Shown piece by piece: positions 25,715-34,577 of a DNA stretch of 64,000 nt. Within the stretch, counting starts at the first letter, position 1; each line of letters opens with the position of its first letter. The stretch is from Streptomyces sp. SID12501 (GTDB taxonomy: Bacteria; Actinomycetota; Actinomycetes; Streptomycetales; Streptomycetaceae): the NCBI RefSeq assembly GCF_010550245.1, contig NZ_JAAGLU010000023.1:62001-126000 (forward strand), in the 5' to 3' direction. Position numbers and translations under genes: made by a program. Under the pieces are notes generated by a model. That model worked only from the letters and a program-made list of their open reading frames with translations, did no database searches and was not told the origin of the DNA.

Positions 25715-25787
25715 TGCGCTGCTCCAGATCGGGTGGTACGGCGGACGTACGACTCGACAGAAGGTACGAGCGGACAGTCGGCCGCGT

Positions 25788-26885
25788 TCACAGCCAGCCG
25801 TTGCGTTTGAAACCGCGGTGGAGGAAGAAGCAGGCGGTGGCGATGACGGTAAGGACGAGCGGGTAGCCGTAGCGCCAGTGCAGTTCGGGCATGTGCTCGA
25901 AGTTCATGCCGTAGATCCCGCAGACCATCGTCGGTACGGCGACGATCGCGGCCCACGCGGTGATCTTCCGCATGTCCTCGTTCTGGCCGACGGTGACCTG
26001 GGCGAGGTGGGCCTGGAGGATCGAGTCGAGCAGGGCGTCGAAGGCGTGGATCTGCTCGGTGGCGCGGATGAGGTGGTCGGACACGTCCCGGAAGTAGGCC
26101 TGTATCGACGGCTCGACGGACGGCATCGGCTCGGTGGCCAGCTGCTGGAGGGGGCGGCCGAGGGGGACCACCGCCCGCTTCAGTTCGAGGAGTTCGCGCT
26201 TGAGCTGGTAGATACGGCCGGCGTCGGCGGTGCGCGGGCTCTGCGGCGAGAAGACGTCCGACTCGACCTGGTCGAGGTCGTCCTGGACGGCGTCCGCGAC
26301 GTTCAGGTAGTCGTCGACGACATGGTCGGCGATGCCGTGCAGGACGGCGGCCGGGCCCCTGCTGAGCTGCTCCGGGTCGGACTCCAGGTCCTCGCGGAGC
26401 GGGCCGAGGGAGCCGTGGCGGCCGTGGCGGACGGTGACGACGAAGTCGGGGCCGGCGAAGACCATGATCTCGCCGGTGGTGACGACCTCGCTGGTCGCGG
26501 TGAGCTCCTCGTGCTCGACGTAGCAGACCGTCTTGAACACGGCGAACAGGACATCGCCGTACCGTTCCACCTTGGGGCGCTGATGGGCCTGGACGGCGTC
26601 CTCGACGGCGAGCGGGTGCAGCCCGAACAGTTCGGCGACGCGGGCGAACTCCGTCTCGGAGGGTTCGTGCAGTCCGAGCCAGACGAAACCGCGGTTGTGC
26701 TTGCGGACGCGGGCGACGGACTCCTCGACGGTGGGGGCGGTGGGCTGGCGTACACCCTCGCGGTAGATCACGCAGTTGACGACGGTCGAGCCGAGCGGTG
26801 AGCGGGCGGGGTGGCTGAGGTCCACCCGCCGCCGCCCACGCCGAGCCAGGCGGGCCACTTTGCGCAGGCTGCCGACCATCGACAT
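25788..26885 (-). CDS. CorA family magnesium/divalent cation transporter
   Basis: A 365-residue protein starting at ATG 26885, 7 nt after GGAGAAGGAG. It has a large cytoplasmic N-terminal domain (HPLAVEDAVQAHQRPKVERYGD is the conserved CorA segment), a long helical region, and two C-terminal membrane helices. The first ends with the signature YGMNFEHMPE, which carries the GMN filter; the second is PLVLTVIATACFFLHRGF, followed by a basic tail. It forms a homopentameric channel for Mg2+ or Co2+ import. The N-terminus is Arg-rich. Confidence 0.95.
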   Translation of the reverse strand: MSMVGSLRKVARLARRGRRRVDLSHPARSPLGSTVVNCVIYREGVRQPTAPTVEESVARVRKHNRGFVWLGLHEPSETEFARVAELFGLHPLAVEDAVQAHQRPKVERYGDVLFAVFKTVCYVEHEELTATSEVVTTGEIMVFAGPDFVVTVRHGRHGSLGPLREDLESDPEQLSRGPAAVLHGIADHVVDDYLNVADAVQDDLDQVESDVFSPQSPRTADAGRIYQLKRELLELKRAVVPLGRPLQQLATEPMPSVEPSIQAYFRDVSDHLIRATEQIHAFDALLDSILQAHLAQVTVGQNEDMRKITAWAAIVAVPTMVCGIYGMNFEHMPELHWRYGYPLVLTVIATACFFLHRGFKRNGWL

Positions 26886-27138
26886 GCGGTTGCTCCTTCT
26901 CCGGGTCCGGACAGTCTGCCAGGTGGAGGTAAGGCGGCGGTCAGGGGAGGAGCCGGGAGATCTCGCCTCCGCCGCCCCTGGTGGAGGCGGCACGGGAGCG
27001 GGCGCGATGAAGGTCCGGGCATCCCGGGCTCAGGCGCCCCGCGCCGGACATACCCGTTTCGCCCTCTGTGCATCCGGGCAAGGACCGGGCAGCGTGGGCC
27101 CGGTCGAGCCGATCGGCCAGGGGGAGGGAGACGCGCCG

Positions 27139-28020
27139 GTGGTGTCGGACCATGTGCGGACCGCGGACGGGCGGCGATTACGGGTCGAGATCTCGGGAGA
27201 CCCGAACGGCCACCCCGTGTTCCTCCTGCACGGCACACCCGGCAGTCGGGTCGGTCCCCGGCCCCGCGCGATGTTCCTGTACCAGCACGGCGCCTGCCTC
27301 ATCAGCTACGACCGTCCCGGATACGGCGGTTCGGACCGCAAGGCGGGTCGCCGGATCGCCGACGTGGTGCAGGACGTCTCCGTGGTCGCCGACGCTCTCG
27401 GGCTCGACCGGTTCGCGGTGGCCGGGCGTTCCGGCGGCGCCCCGCACGCCCTCGCCTGCGCCGCCCTGCTGCCGGACCGGGTGACCAGGGTCGCCGCGCT
27501 GGTGGGGCTCGCGCCGAGAGACGCGGAGGGGCTCGACTGGTTCGCGGGCATGGCCCCTTCCAACGTCAGCGAGTTCCAGACCGCGTTCACCGATCCGGAG
27601 CGGTTCGCGGCCAGGCTGATCCCACGCTCGGCGGCCATCCGGAGCAATCCGGCGAAGCTGCTCGAAGAGCTGCGCCTGGAACTCACCGACGACGACCGGA
27701 TGATCGTCTCCGACAACGCCATCCGCTCGATGCTGCTGCGCAACTACCTTGAGGCGCTGCGCACTTCGCCGTACGGCTGGATCGACGACGCCTTCGCGCT
27801 GACCCGCCCGTGGGGATTCGACCCGGCACAGATCGATGTGCCGGTGCTGTTGTGGCACGGCGGGAAGGACGTCTTCTCGCCCGCCTCGCACTCCTCCTGG
27901 CTCGCGGCCCGTATCCCGCGCGTCACGGCCGTCCTGGAACCGGCGGCGGCCCACTTCGCGGCCCTGCGCGCACTGCCCACCGCCCTCAACTGGCTGCTCT
28001 CGGACACCACTCAGTCCTGA
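27139..28020 (+). CDS. Alpha/beta fold hydrolase with a TTA codon
   Basis: About 293 residues. GTG 27139 has GGGGAGGGAG 8 nt upstream; an in-frame start further upstream (27007) is possible but less typical. Alpha/beta hydrolase features are HPVFLLHGTPGSR (HG oxyanion), YDRPGYGGSD, AGRSGGAPHALA (GxSxG nucleophile), PVLLWHGGKDVFSP (acid) and AAAHFAA (His). Codon 14 is TTA (27178-27180), so translation should depend on the bldA tRNA and be limited to late growth. Substrate unknown. It is convergent with fxsT. Confidence 0.87.
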   Translation: MVSDHVRTADGRRLRVEISGDPNGHPVFLLHGTPGSRVGPRPRAMFLYQHGACLISYDRPGYGGSDRKAGRRIADVVQDVSVVADALGLDRFAVAGRSGGAPHALACAALLPDRVTRVAALVGLAPRDAEGLDWFAGMAPSNVSEFQTAFTDPERFAARLIPRSAAIRSNPAKLLEELRLELTDDDRMIVSDNAIRSMLLRNYLEALRTSPYGWIDDAFALTRPWGFDPAQIDVPVLLWHGGKDVFSPASHSSWLAARIPRVTAVLEPAAAHFAALRALPTALNWLLSDTTQS

Positions 28021-28098
28021 ACCCGCTGCCGGAACGGCCGCCGCAACGGCCGTCGGCGATGCCCCGTGCCGCCGCGCCTCACCCGGCCGCACCCCGCC

Positions 28099-31000
28099 TC
28101 ATACCGCCAGTGGCTCCAGGTCCCGGTACACCCGCCGCCTGCTGTGTGCGAACCGGGTGATCCCGTTCTCGTCGCCGAGCAGCATCCGCAGTTCCGTCAG
28201 CGCCTCGGCGTGCCGCCGTTCCGCCTCCGCCTCGTGGCCCAACTCGCTCAGTGTCAGGGCGGAGTTGGCGACCACGGCCAGCGTCTCCGGATGATGCGGC
28301 CCCAGCACCTGGCGCAGGGTGACCATGGCGGTCTCCTCCAGTTCCCGGGCCTCGTCGAGACGGCCCTGGCCGGCCAGCACGTTGGCGTAGTTGACACCGC
28401 AGAACAAGGAGTGGGGGTGCTGCGGCCCCAGCACCTCGCCCATGCGCCGCAGCACCTGCCGGAACACCGTGTCCGCCTTCTCCGTGTCGCCGCAACCCCA
28501 GTGGTAGATACCGAGGTTGTTGAACGCGGCCTGGGTGTAGGGGTGCGCCTCGCCCGGTACCTCCATGTACCTGGCCAGCGCCTCCCGGGCGACCTCGCGC
28601 GCCCGCTCCCGTTCGTCCGCCGCGAACAGGTCGGCCGCCATGTTCAGATCGCAGGCCAGCGAGTCCGGCGTCGGCTCCTTGTACTGGCTCCGGTACTGCT
28701 CCTGGGTCGCCGTCGTCAGCCGGCGGGCGTCCTCGAACTGCCCGGCCCGACGCAGCGACACCGCGAGGGACTTGGCGCACCGCAGGGTGCCTGGGAACTC
28801 CTTGCCGAGGATCCGCTTGTGCGTGTCGTACGCCTGTGACAGCACCGCCACCGACTCCGCGTACCGGCCGACCTCGCGCAGGTCGCGGCCCAGTCCCTCG
28901 GCCGAGGCCAGCGTGTAGGGGTGGTCCGGCCCAAGGACCTGCTGGCGCCGGTCGAGCGTCTCCTGGTCCAGGTCGCGGGCCTCGCCGTAGCGGCCGACCA
29001 TGCGCAGTGCGAGGGCGAGGTTGTTGGCCGCGTTCAGGGTCCTGGGGTGCGACTCGTGGAAGATCTCACTGAACCCGTCGTGCGCCTCGCGGGCGAGGTC
29101 CACCGCCGACCGGTAGTCACCGAGGGCGGCGAGGTCGCTGGCGAGGCTGGACGTGGTGACGTACGTGTGCGGGTGGGTGGGGCCGAGTACCTGACGCTGG
29201 CGGTCCAGCAGTTCGGTGTCGATGTCCCGGGCCTCGATGTAACGCCCTTGCGAGCGCAGCACGTTGGCGAGCTGGCAGCGCAGATACAGATACTGCACGT
29301 CGTCCTCGCCGCGCAGCGGCTTCCAGTGCTCCAGCAGGTCCTCGGCACGTTTCTGCGCGTTGGGGAAGTCGCCGCGTTTCCAGTAGTAACGGACCCGGTC
29401 GATGAGCAGCCGGCGAGTCTCGGACTCGGTGCAGTTGCGGGCGTCGGAGGCGGTGAGGTGCGGCCAGATGACGCCGAACCGCGGCCAGCTCTCGGGGTCG
29501 TCGATCGGCTCGTCGCCGTCGGGACGGGCGCCCGCGAGCACCGTGTGCACGACGTGCCGGGCGTGTCGCTGCTCCTCCTCGGTCAACTGCGCGCGGATCA
29601 CGGCCTGGACCAGACGGTGGACCTGGATGCTGTTGCTGACCTGGTCGACCTTGGCGAGCGCGAACCGCCCGATCTCCTGGACGACCCGGCCGAGCAGCAG
29701 CGGCTCCTGGAGCGCCGGGTCGTACGGCTTGAGGGCGTCGATCATCTCCTTGCTGTAGAGCAGGTCGGAGGAGATCGGCTCCGGCGCCATGAACGCGCAC
29801 AGCTGCAACAGCCGTACCGAGGCGGGAGAACGTTCCTTCAGCCGGGAGATGGACACGTTCCAGGTCGCGGCGACCGTCTTGGGGTAGTCGGCGGGCTGGT
29901 TGAGGTCCAGTACGTCGGTGGTCTGCTCGGCCAGCTGCCGAAGATACGTCTCGACGGGCGTGGCCGTCTCGGCCAGCCACGCCGCCGCCTGCTCGACGGC
30001 CAGCGGCAGGTCGCCCACCGCCAACGCCACCTGGTCGGCCGCCTCGGGGGTCAGTCCCCTGGCCCGCCGGGTGAGGTGTTCGACGCTTTCCTCACGGAGG
30101 AAGACGTCGACGAGCTGCGCCGAACCCTGTTGTGCCCAGGCCTGGTTGCGGGAGGTGATGAGGATGTGCCCGCTGCCGCCGGTCGGGAAGTACGGGGTCA
30201 GCGCGGCCGGGTCGTCGGCGTTGTCGAAGACCAGCAGCCAGCGGTTGGTCGGGGTGCCCCGGGACAGCATCTGGCGGGCTTCCTTGCTGGCCATGGTGAT
30301 GTCGTCGCGGCCGGGCGCGCCGATGCGGGTGCCCAGTTCGGCGAGCGAGGCGACGACGTCGTCCTCGTGCTCGGCGGACGTCCACCACACCAGGTCGTAG
30401 TCACCCATGAAGCGGTGTACGTACTCCAGTGCGACCTGCGTCTTGCCCACACCGCCGAGCCCGAACAGGACCTGGGGCTGCGAGGGGCCCGCGGGGACAC
30501 CGCCGCCGAGCTGGTCGCGGATCCGCTCCAGAATGACATTGCGCCCGGTGAACGTGTTGTTGCGCTGCGGTGCGCTCAGATACGCCGGAATGTTGCCGGG
30601 GAAGCGTGCCGCGTGCGGGCCTGCCTCCGGCGCCTGCCCGGGCAGTCCCAGTGCGCGCAGCAGCGCGGCGGCGCACTGCGACTCGTCGAACCGGTGCAGG
30701 TCCACGGGGTTGTGGTCGAGGTAGGCCTCGGGCAGCCGCACCTCGTCGACCCGGAGCGGAACCGTCGTACCGGGCGGGGAGTTCACGCCGCTCTCGGTGA
30801 GGGTGCGCCAGACGGTGTCGGCGTACCGGGACTTCTGGAACGCGGTCGACAGGAGGACCAGGGTGCGGGTGGCCCCGTCCGTGCGCTCGACGGGTCCGCC
30901 GGAGATGTCGTGCGCCACGACGTTGCAGCCGACCCGCTTGAGCAGTGACTCGACCCAGTCGGCCCACATCCGGTTCTCCGCCGAGTACGCGACGACCACA

Positions 31001-32034
31001 TTGGCCGCGCTGGTCAGCGGGCGCCGCCTGAGGTAGGCGTCGCGGCAGCGCAGCCGCACCGGCTCGGGGATCGGCGGCAGCGAGGTGACGTCGCCGTCGG
31101 TGATGACCTGGGTGAGCCGCTCGAACGCGGACAGCAGCGACTTGGGGTCACCCTTCGCGTCGCCGAAGGTGGCGAGGGTTTCTTCATAGGCGTAATACGG
31201 TCGATAAGGGATTTCTACGCTGCCCCAGTAGGCCGTCAGCTCGTCCGGGCCCAGCTTCTCGCCCTTGAGACCCTTGGGCAGCCCCTGGAAGCGCAGCCGG
31301 GCCAGTGCCCGGCCGGCGTCGACCTTGTCCTTCTCGCCCTCGTCGATGCGCATCGGCACGGGTAACACCCGGATCGGATGCGGGAGGGAGCCGTCCTCGA
31401 CGCTGCGCGCCACGGCTGCGCCGCCGTCCAGGGACTGGTCGCTGAGGGTGAAGCAGTCGACCAGGACGTCGGGCATCTGCATGGTGCAGATGTCCGCGTT
31501 GTCGGACAGTCCGGTACGGCTGTCGATGAGGACGTAGTCGTACGACCTCTTCATGTTGGTGCGCAGCGCCTTGAGGAAGGCGCCGCCGCCCAGCCGGTCG
31601 TAGAAGTTGTCCCATTCCAGGGAGGACACGGTCGCCGAGTAGGCGCGGTCCTGGCGGCCCGCGGACAGGAAGTCGAGCGAACCGCCGGCCTTGAAACTCA
31701 GCCCGAACCGTTCCGGCGTGAGGGAGATGGCGTGCTGTTCGACGTTCGCGTAGTCGTCCTGCCAGTCGCCGGAGCGTTGCGGCCCTGTGGTCGCGGCCCA
31801 CGCGAAGTCATGAATGATGTTGATGACTCCGGTGGTGGCCACCAGCGCGTTGGGCTCCAGGAACGGGTGGAAGAAGCGGTGCAGGCCCGGCGCCTCCAGG
31901 TCCCAGTCGACGGCCAGGACGCGCTTCCCGTTGGCGGCGAGGATCCACGCCGTGTTGGCCAGGGCCATCGTGCGCCCGGTCCCGCCTTTGTACGAGTAGA
32001 AGGTGATGATGCGTCCGTTCTGCACGGCCGTCAT
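28099..32034 (-). CDS. fxsT: FxsT: ParA-like ATPase / TIR-like / NB-ARC / TPR protein of the Fxs system
   Basis: A 1,311-residue multidomain protein. Residues 1-300 are a MinD/ParA-like ATPase with deviant Walker A KGGTGRT (16-22). Residues ~345-460 resemble a TIR domain (VVVAYSAENRMWADWVESLL). Then comes an NB-ARC/STAND NTPase with Walker A GLGGVGKT (~525-532) and Walker B LLVFDNADD (~600). About 900-1290 are kinesin-light-chain-type TPRs, each ending in LGPxHPxT(L). This is the layout of the tetratricopeptide protein of FxSxx-COOH RiPP loci. Its ATG overlaps the fxsC stop as ATGA, which fixes the start. Codon 224 is TTA (31363-31365). STAND proteins act as ligand-triggered switches; its trigger and effector output are unknown. 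Confidence 0.9.
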   Translation of the reverse strand: MTAVQNGRIITFYSYKGGTGRTMALANTAWILAANGKRVLAVDWDLEAPGLHRFFHPFLEPNALVATTGVINIIHDFAWAATTGPQRSGDWQDDYANVEQHAISLTPERFGLSFKAGGSLDFLSAGRQDRAYSATVSSLEWDNFYDRLGGGAFLKALRTNMKRSYDYVLIDSRTGLSDNADICTMQMPDVLVDCFTLSDQSLDGGAAVARSVEDGSLPHPIRVLPVPMRIDEGEKDKVDAGRALARLRFQGLPKGLKGEKLGPDELTAYWGSVEIPYRPYYAYEETLATFGDAKGDPKSLLSAFERLTQVITDGDVTSLPPIPEPVRLRCRDAYLRRRPLTSAANVVVAYSAENRMWADWVESLLKRVGCNVVAHDISGGPVERTDGATRTLVLLSTAFQKSRYADTVWRTLTESGVNSPPGTTVPLRVDEVRLPEAYLDHNPVDLHRFDESQCAAALLRALGLPGQAPEAGPHAARFPGNIPAYLSAPQRNNTFTGRNVILERIRDQLGGGVPAGPSQPQVLFGLGGVGKTQVALEYVHRFMGDYDLVWWTSAEHEDDVVASLAELGTRIGAPGRDDITMASKEARQMLSRGTPTNRWLLVFDNADDPAALTPYFPTGGSGHILITSRNQAWAQQGSAQLVDVFLREESVEHLTRRARGLTPEAADQVALAVGDLPLAVEQAAAWLAETATPVETYLRQLAEQTTDVLDLNQPADYPKTVAATWNVSISRLKERSPASVRLLQLCAFMAPEPISSDLLYSKEMIDALKPYDPALQEPLLLGRVVQEIGRFALAKVDQVSNSIQVHRLVQAVIRAQLTEEEQRHARHVVHTVLAGARPDGDEPIDDPESWPRFGVIWPHLTASDARNCTESETRRLLIDRVRYYWKRGDFPNAQKRAEDLLEHWKPLRGEDDVQYLYLRCQLANVLRSQGRYIEARDIDTELLDRQRQVLGPTHPHTYVTTSSLASDLAALGDYRSAVDLAREAHDGFSEIFHESHPRTLNAANNLALALRMVGRYGEARDLDQETLDRRQQVLGPDHPYTLASAEGLGRDLREVGRYAESVAVLSQAYDTHKRILGKEFPGTLRCAKSLAVSLRRAGQFEDARRLTTATQEQYRSQYKEPTPDSLACDLNMAADLFAADERERAREVAREALARYMEVPGEAHPYTQAAFNNLGIYHWGCGDTEKADTVFRQVLRRMGEVLGPQHPHSLFCGVNYANVLAGQGRLDEARELEETAMVTLRQVLGPHHPETLAVVANSALTLSELGHEAEAERRHAEALTELRMLLGDENGITRFAHSRRRVYRDLEPLAV

Positions 32035-33395
32035 GCTTCTCCTCCGTTGTTGGATCCCGATTCCGGGTGCTGCTGGACGGGGCCCGTCAGACGGGGCCTT
32101 GGGATGTGCGGCCCCGGTGGCGGATGTGCCTCCGCGTGCTTGAGGAACTGCCGGGTCGTATGGGCCACGACGGAGGGAAGCACGTCGGTGAAGGCCTTGA
32201 GCGTGGGCACCCCGGTCACGGCGATCCGGCAGTCGGTGCGCCGGCCCCGGTCCAGGATCAGCGGGAGCGTGCGCTCGAGTTCCTCGGTGAGCTGCCGCCC
32301 CTCCGAACTGTGACACTGCAGGTCGAGGCGGTTCCACGGGACGATCGCACTCACCCACGGCCGGGCGTGGGAGTCGAAGATCTTCAGCCGCCGCCGCCGC
32401 TCCTCGTCGGTCAGCACCCATCGGTCGACCAGCAGGATGCCCGGCCTGCCGACCGCTTTGCCGTCCTTGTCGCCACCGTCGCCGCCGTCGCCACTGCCGT
32501 CCGGGGAGCCGTCGGCGGGCAGCGCCGACGGCTCTTCGGTGTCCTCGTCGTCGAAGGAGGAGACCGTGATCCGGTAGTCGAGGGAGCGGATGAGCTCCTC
32601 GGCGAGCGACGGCAGCGAACGCGTGGACTCACCGTGGTACGGGTTCCAGTCCTGCGCGTCCTCGCCGTACGGCCGGCTGTCGCGGTGCTCGGGGACGCTG
32701 TACCGGGTCGGCGCGGCCACGGTGAGGTGGATGCTCCTGGGGCCCGTGCCGCGCGGCTTGAACGCGCTGGGCGTGTTCTCGTAGTTGCGGGGCCTGCTCG
32801 GCGCCAGCGGGGACTCGTGGGCGACCCGCACGATCCGCTGTGCCAGGCCCAGCACGGTCTCCTCGTACTCGTCGTGCAGCCGGTTGAGTTTGATCAGGCC
32901 GTAGATCCCGTTGGTGGCGTAGCGGTCGCCGTAGGTCGCGTGGTCGAGGTGGATGTGCCGTACGGAGTCCGGCAGTTGGTCGTAGTCCACGCGTGTCCAC
33001 AGGGCGGGGACGATGGCGGACGTGGAGCCTGTGCCGGTGGCCTTGGCGTGCAGAACCCGTTCGTGGAAGGCGAACCACTCGCGTCCGCACATCTCGCTGG
33101 TGAAATAGCGCGGCGAGAACAGCGGTACGAACACCCGGCACTTGGCCAGGTTCTCGCTGAGTTTCTCCGGCCAGCCCTCGCCGGAGTGCATCTCCCGGTC
33201 CATGAAACCGGCCTGGGAACCGGCGGGCAGATCGGTGAGCGCCATGATGTGGTTGCACAGGTCCCGGTACAGGACGTGCACCCAGTGATCGGGGTCTCCG
33301 CCGCCCGTGCCCCAGGGTGGTGTGTGGGCGTAGGAAAGGAAGAAGTAGGGCTGGGTGTCCGGCACCCGGTCCTGCCCCCGTTCGGTGTTCTCCAC
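32031..33395 (-). CDS. fxsC: FxsC: TIR-like protein of the Fxs system
   Basis: A 454-residue protein from GTG 33395 with GGGGGG upstream. The N-terminal ~180 residues are TIR-like: PYFFLSYAHTP opens the fold, then GFMDREMHSGEGWPEKL, CRVFVPLFSPRYFTSEMCGREWFAF. A variable middle (~200-330) contains an acidic Gly/Asp linker. The C-terminal part (GILLVDRWVLTDEERRRRLKIFDSHARPWVSAIVPWNRLD, VLPSVVAHTTRQFLKHAE) is a second conserved segment of the FxsC family. TIR domains either mediate assembly or cleave NAD; I cannot tell which applies. Translationally coupled to fxsT. Confidence 0.88.
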   Translation of the reverse strand: MENTERGQDRVPDTQPYFFLSYAHTPPWGTGGGDPDHWVHVLYRDLCNHIMALTDLPAGSQAGFMDREMHSGEGWPEKLSENLAKCRVFVPLFSPRYFTSEMCGREWFAFHERVLHAKATGTGSTSAIVPALWTRVDYDQLPDSVRHIHLDHATYGDRYATNGIYGLIKLNRLHDEYEETVLGLAQRIVRVAHESPLAPSRPRNYENTPSAFKPRGTGPRSIHLTVAAPTRYSVPEHRDSRPYGEDAQDWNPYHGESTRSLPSLAEELIRSLDYRITVSSFDDEDTEEPSALPADGSPDGSGDGGDGGDKDGKAVGRPGILLVDRWVLTDEERRRRLKIFDSHARPWVSAIVPWNRLDLQCHSSEGRQLTEELERTLPLILDRGRRTDCRIAVTGVPTLKAFTDVLPSVVAHTTRQFLKHAEAHPPPGPHIPRPRLTGPVQQHPESGSNNGGEA

Positions 33396-33488
33396 ACGCC
33401 CCCCTGCCCGTGGTGCGCCCCGACATCGGGGTCACCTGACCGGAACCAACTAATGTGCCCGACGGTCGGCTTGCCCGGGTTGCTTGTT

Positions 33489-34577
33489 TTACGTCATTCC
33501 GAAGCGATAACCGGCCATCTGATCGACCGCGTGGTCCACAACGGCGCGCATGGCGCAAAGCGTGACCGTCTTTCCGGCCCATTCCCGCTCCACCACCAGT
33601 TCACGCGGGAGCCGCTTCCCCATTACATCGAAGTCGCCGTCGTCCAGGGCGAGATCCTCGTACGAGATCCAGTTTCCCCGCTCGCCCACCACGCACCGGT
33701 ACGTACGCCGGGGCGCGGGCGGCGTCGTCCGGTACTCGGCCAGATGGAACGCGCTGCACACCTCGAACCCGACTCGCAGCAGCAGGATCTGGGCGTCCGC
33801 CGCGTACAGCGCGGCCAGCGGTGAGCGCTCACCCAGATGACAGTGCGGATCGTGCCGGCCGAGCAACTCGGCGGCCCTGGGCCCGAGTCCGGCGAACGAG
33901 GTCTGCGGATGCGTGCTGCGCACGGCTCCGGGGGTGGTCCGCACACATTCGGCCAGCGCACCCATGGAGTGGCACGGCGAACTGTCCGGAGCGAAGGGCG
34001 GCATCGAATCCCGGAAGGCCGCCTCCTCCCGCTCGGTCAGCCCTTTGGCGGCGGCCTGGTATGCCCGCGAGGTGTCGGAGTTCTCGGGCGTGAAGGCAGG
34101 CACGACAAGAGTGCCGGCAGGTCCTGACTCGGCGAGCAGGGCGTCCCGCACGAGGAAGGGAGCGAGACCGGTGCCGTGGAGGGAGGCGTGGACGATAAGG
34201 GGGGCGGCGGGGCGGATACCCAACTCTGCGAGAACGTCCCGTAGTTCGGCAGCGGGGGAGGACATGGGGCGGGCGCGGGGAGTGGGGCGGGGAACAGAAG
34301 GGCTGGGGCCGGGGCGGGCTGTGGGGTGCGGGACAGGGGTGGCGTCGGGGGCGAAGGTGGGGGCGGGGGCGGCGTGCGGAGCGGTGAGGGTACTGGTGTC
34401 GGCGTCGCCCGTGGGGGCGGTCGCGGCGCACGGGGCGGGGGCGGGATCGGCGTGCGGAGCGGTGGCGGTGTCGGGTTCAGTCGTGGGGCCGGTCGCGGTG
34501 CTGATGCCGGGGGAGGGCGGGGCCGCTCGGGGTGAGTGGTCCGGGGTGGTCGTCGCGAGGAGGGGCCGGTCAGCCAT
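33489..34577 (-). CDS. AAC(3)-family (antibiotic_NAT) acetyltransferase in the Fxs operon
   Basis: Up to 362 residues. Starting at ATG 34577 it overlaps the fxsBH stop by 8 nt and begins with a ~135-residue Pro/Ala/Thr-rich segment. The folded domain starts near MSSPAAELRDVL (alternative ATG 34265, no ribosome site) and shows AAC(3) features: LIVHASLHGTG, GTLVVPAFTPENSD, STHPQTSFAGLGPRA, HLGERSPLAALYAADAQILLLRVGF, HLAEYR. The family transfers acetyl from acetyl-CoA to aminoglycoside amines. In this operon a role in peptide modification is more likely than resistance, which is inference. The linker and overlap suggest ancestry as, or expression like, a fusion with FxsBH. Confidence 0.82.
   Translation of the reverse strand: MADRPLLATTTPDHSPRAAPPSPGISTATGPTTEPDTATAPHADPAPAPCAATAPTGDADTSTLTAPHAAPAPTFAPDATPVPHPTARPGPSPSVPRPTPRARPMSSPAAELRDVLAELGIRPAAPLIVHASLHGTGLAPFLVRDALLAESGPAGTLVVPAFTPENSDTSRAYQAAAKGLTEREEAAFRDSMPPFAPDSSPCHSMGALAECVRTTPGAVRSTHPQTSFAGLGPRAAELLGRHDPHCHLGERSPLAALYAADAQILLLRVGFEVCSAFHLAEYRTTPPAPRRTYRCVVGERGNWISYEDLALDDGDFDVMGKRLPRELVVEREWAGKTVTLCAMRAVVDHAVDQMAGYRFGMT

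Noticed and set aside
33489..34265. Aminoglycoside resistance gene
   Set aside because: The fold is AAC(3)-like but the gene is embedded in a RiPP operon; resistance is not supported by context.
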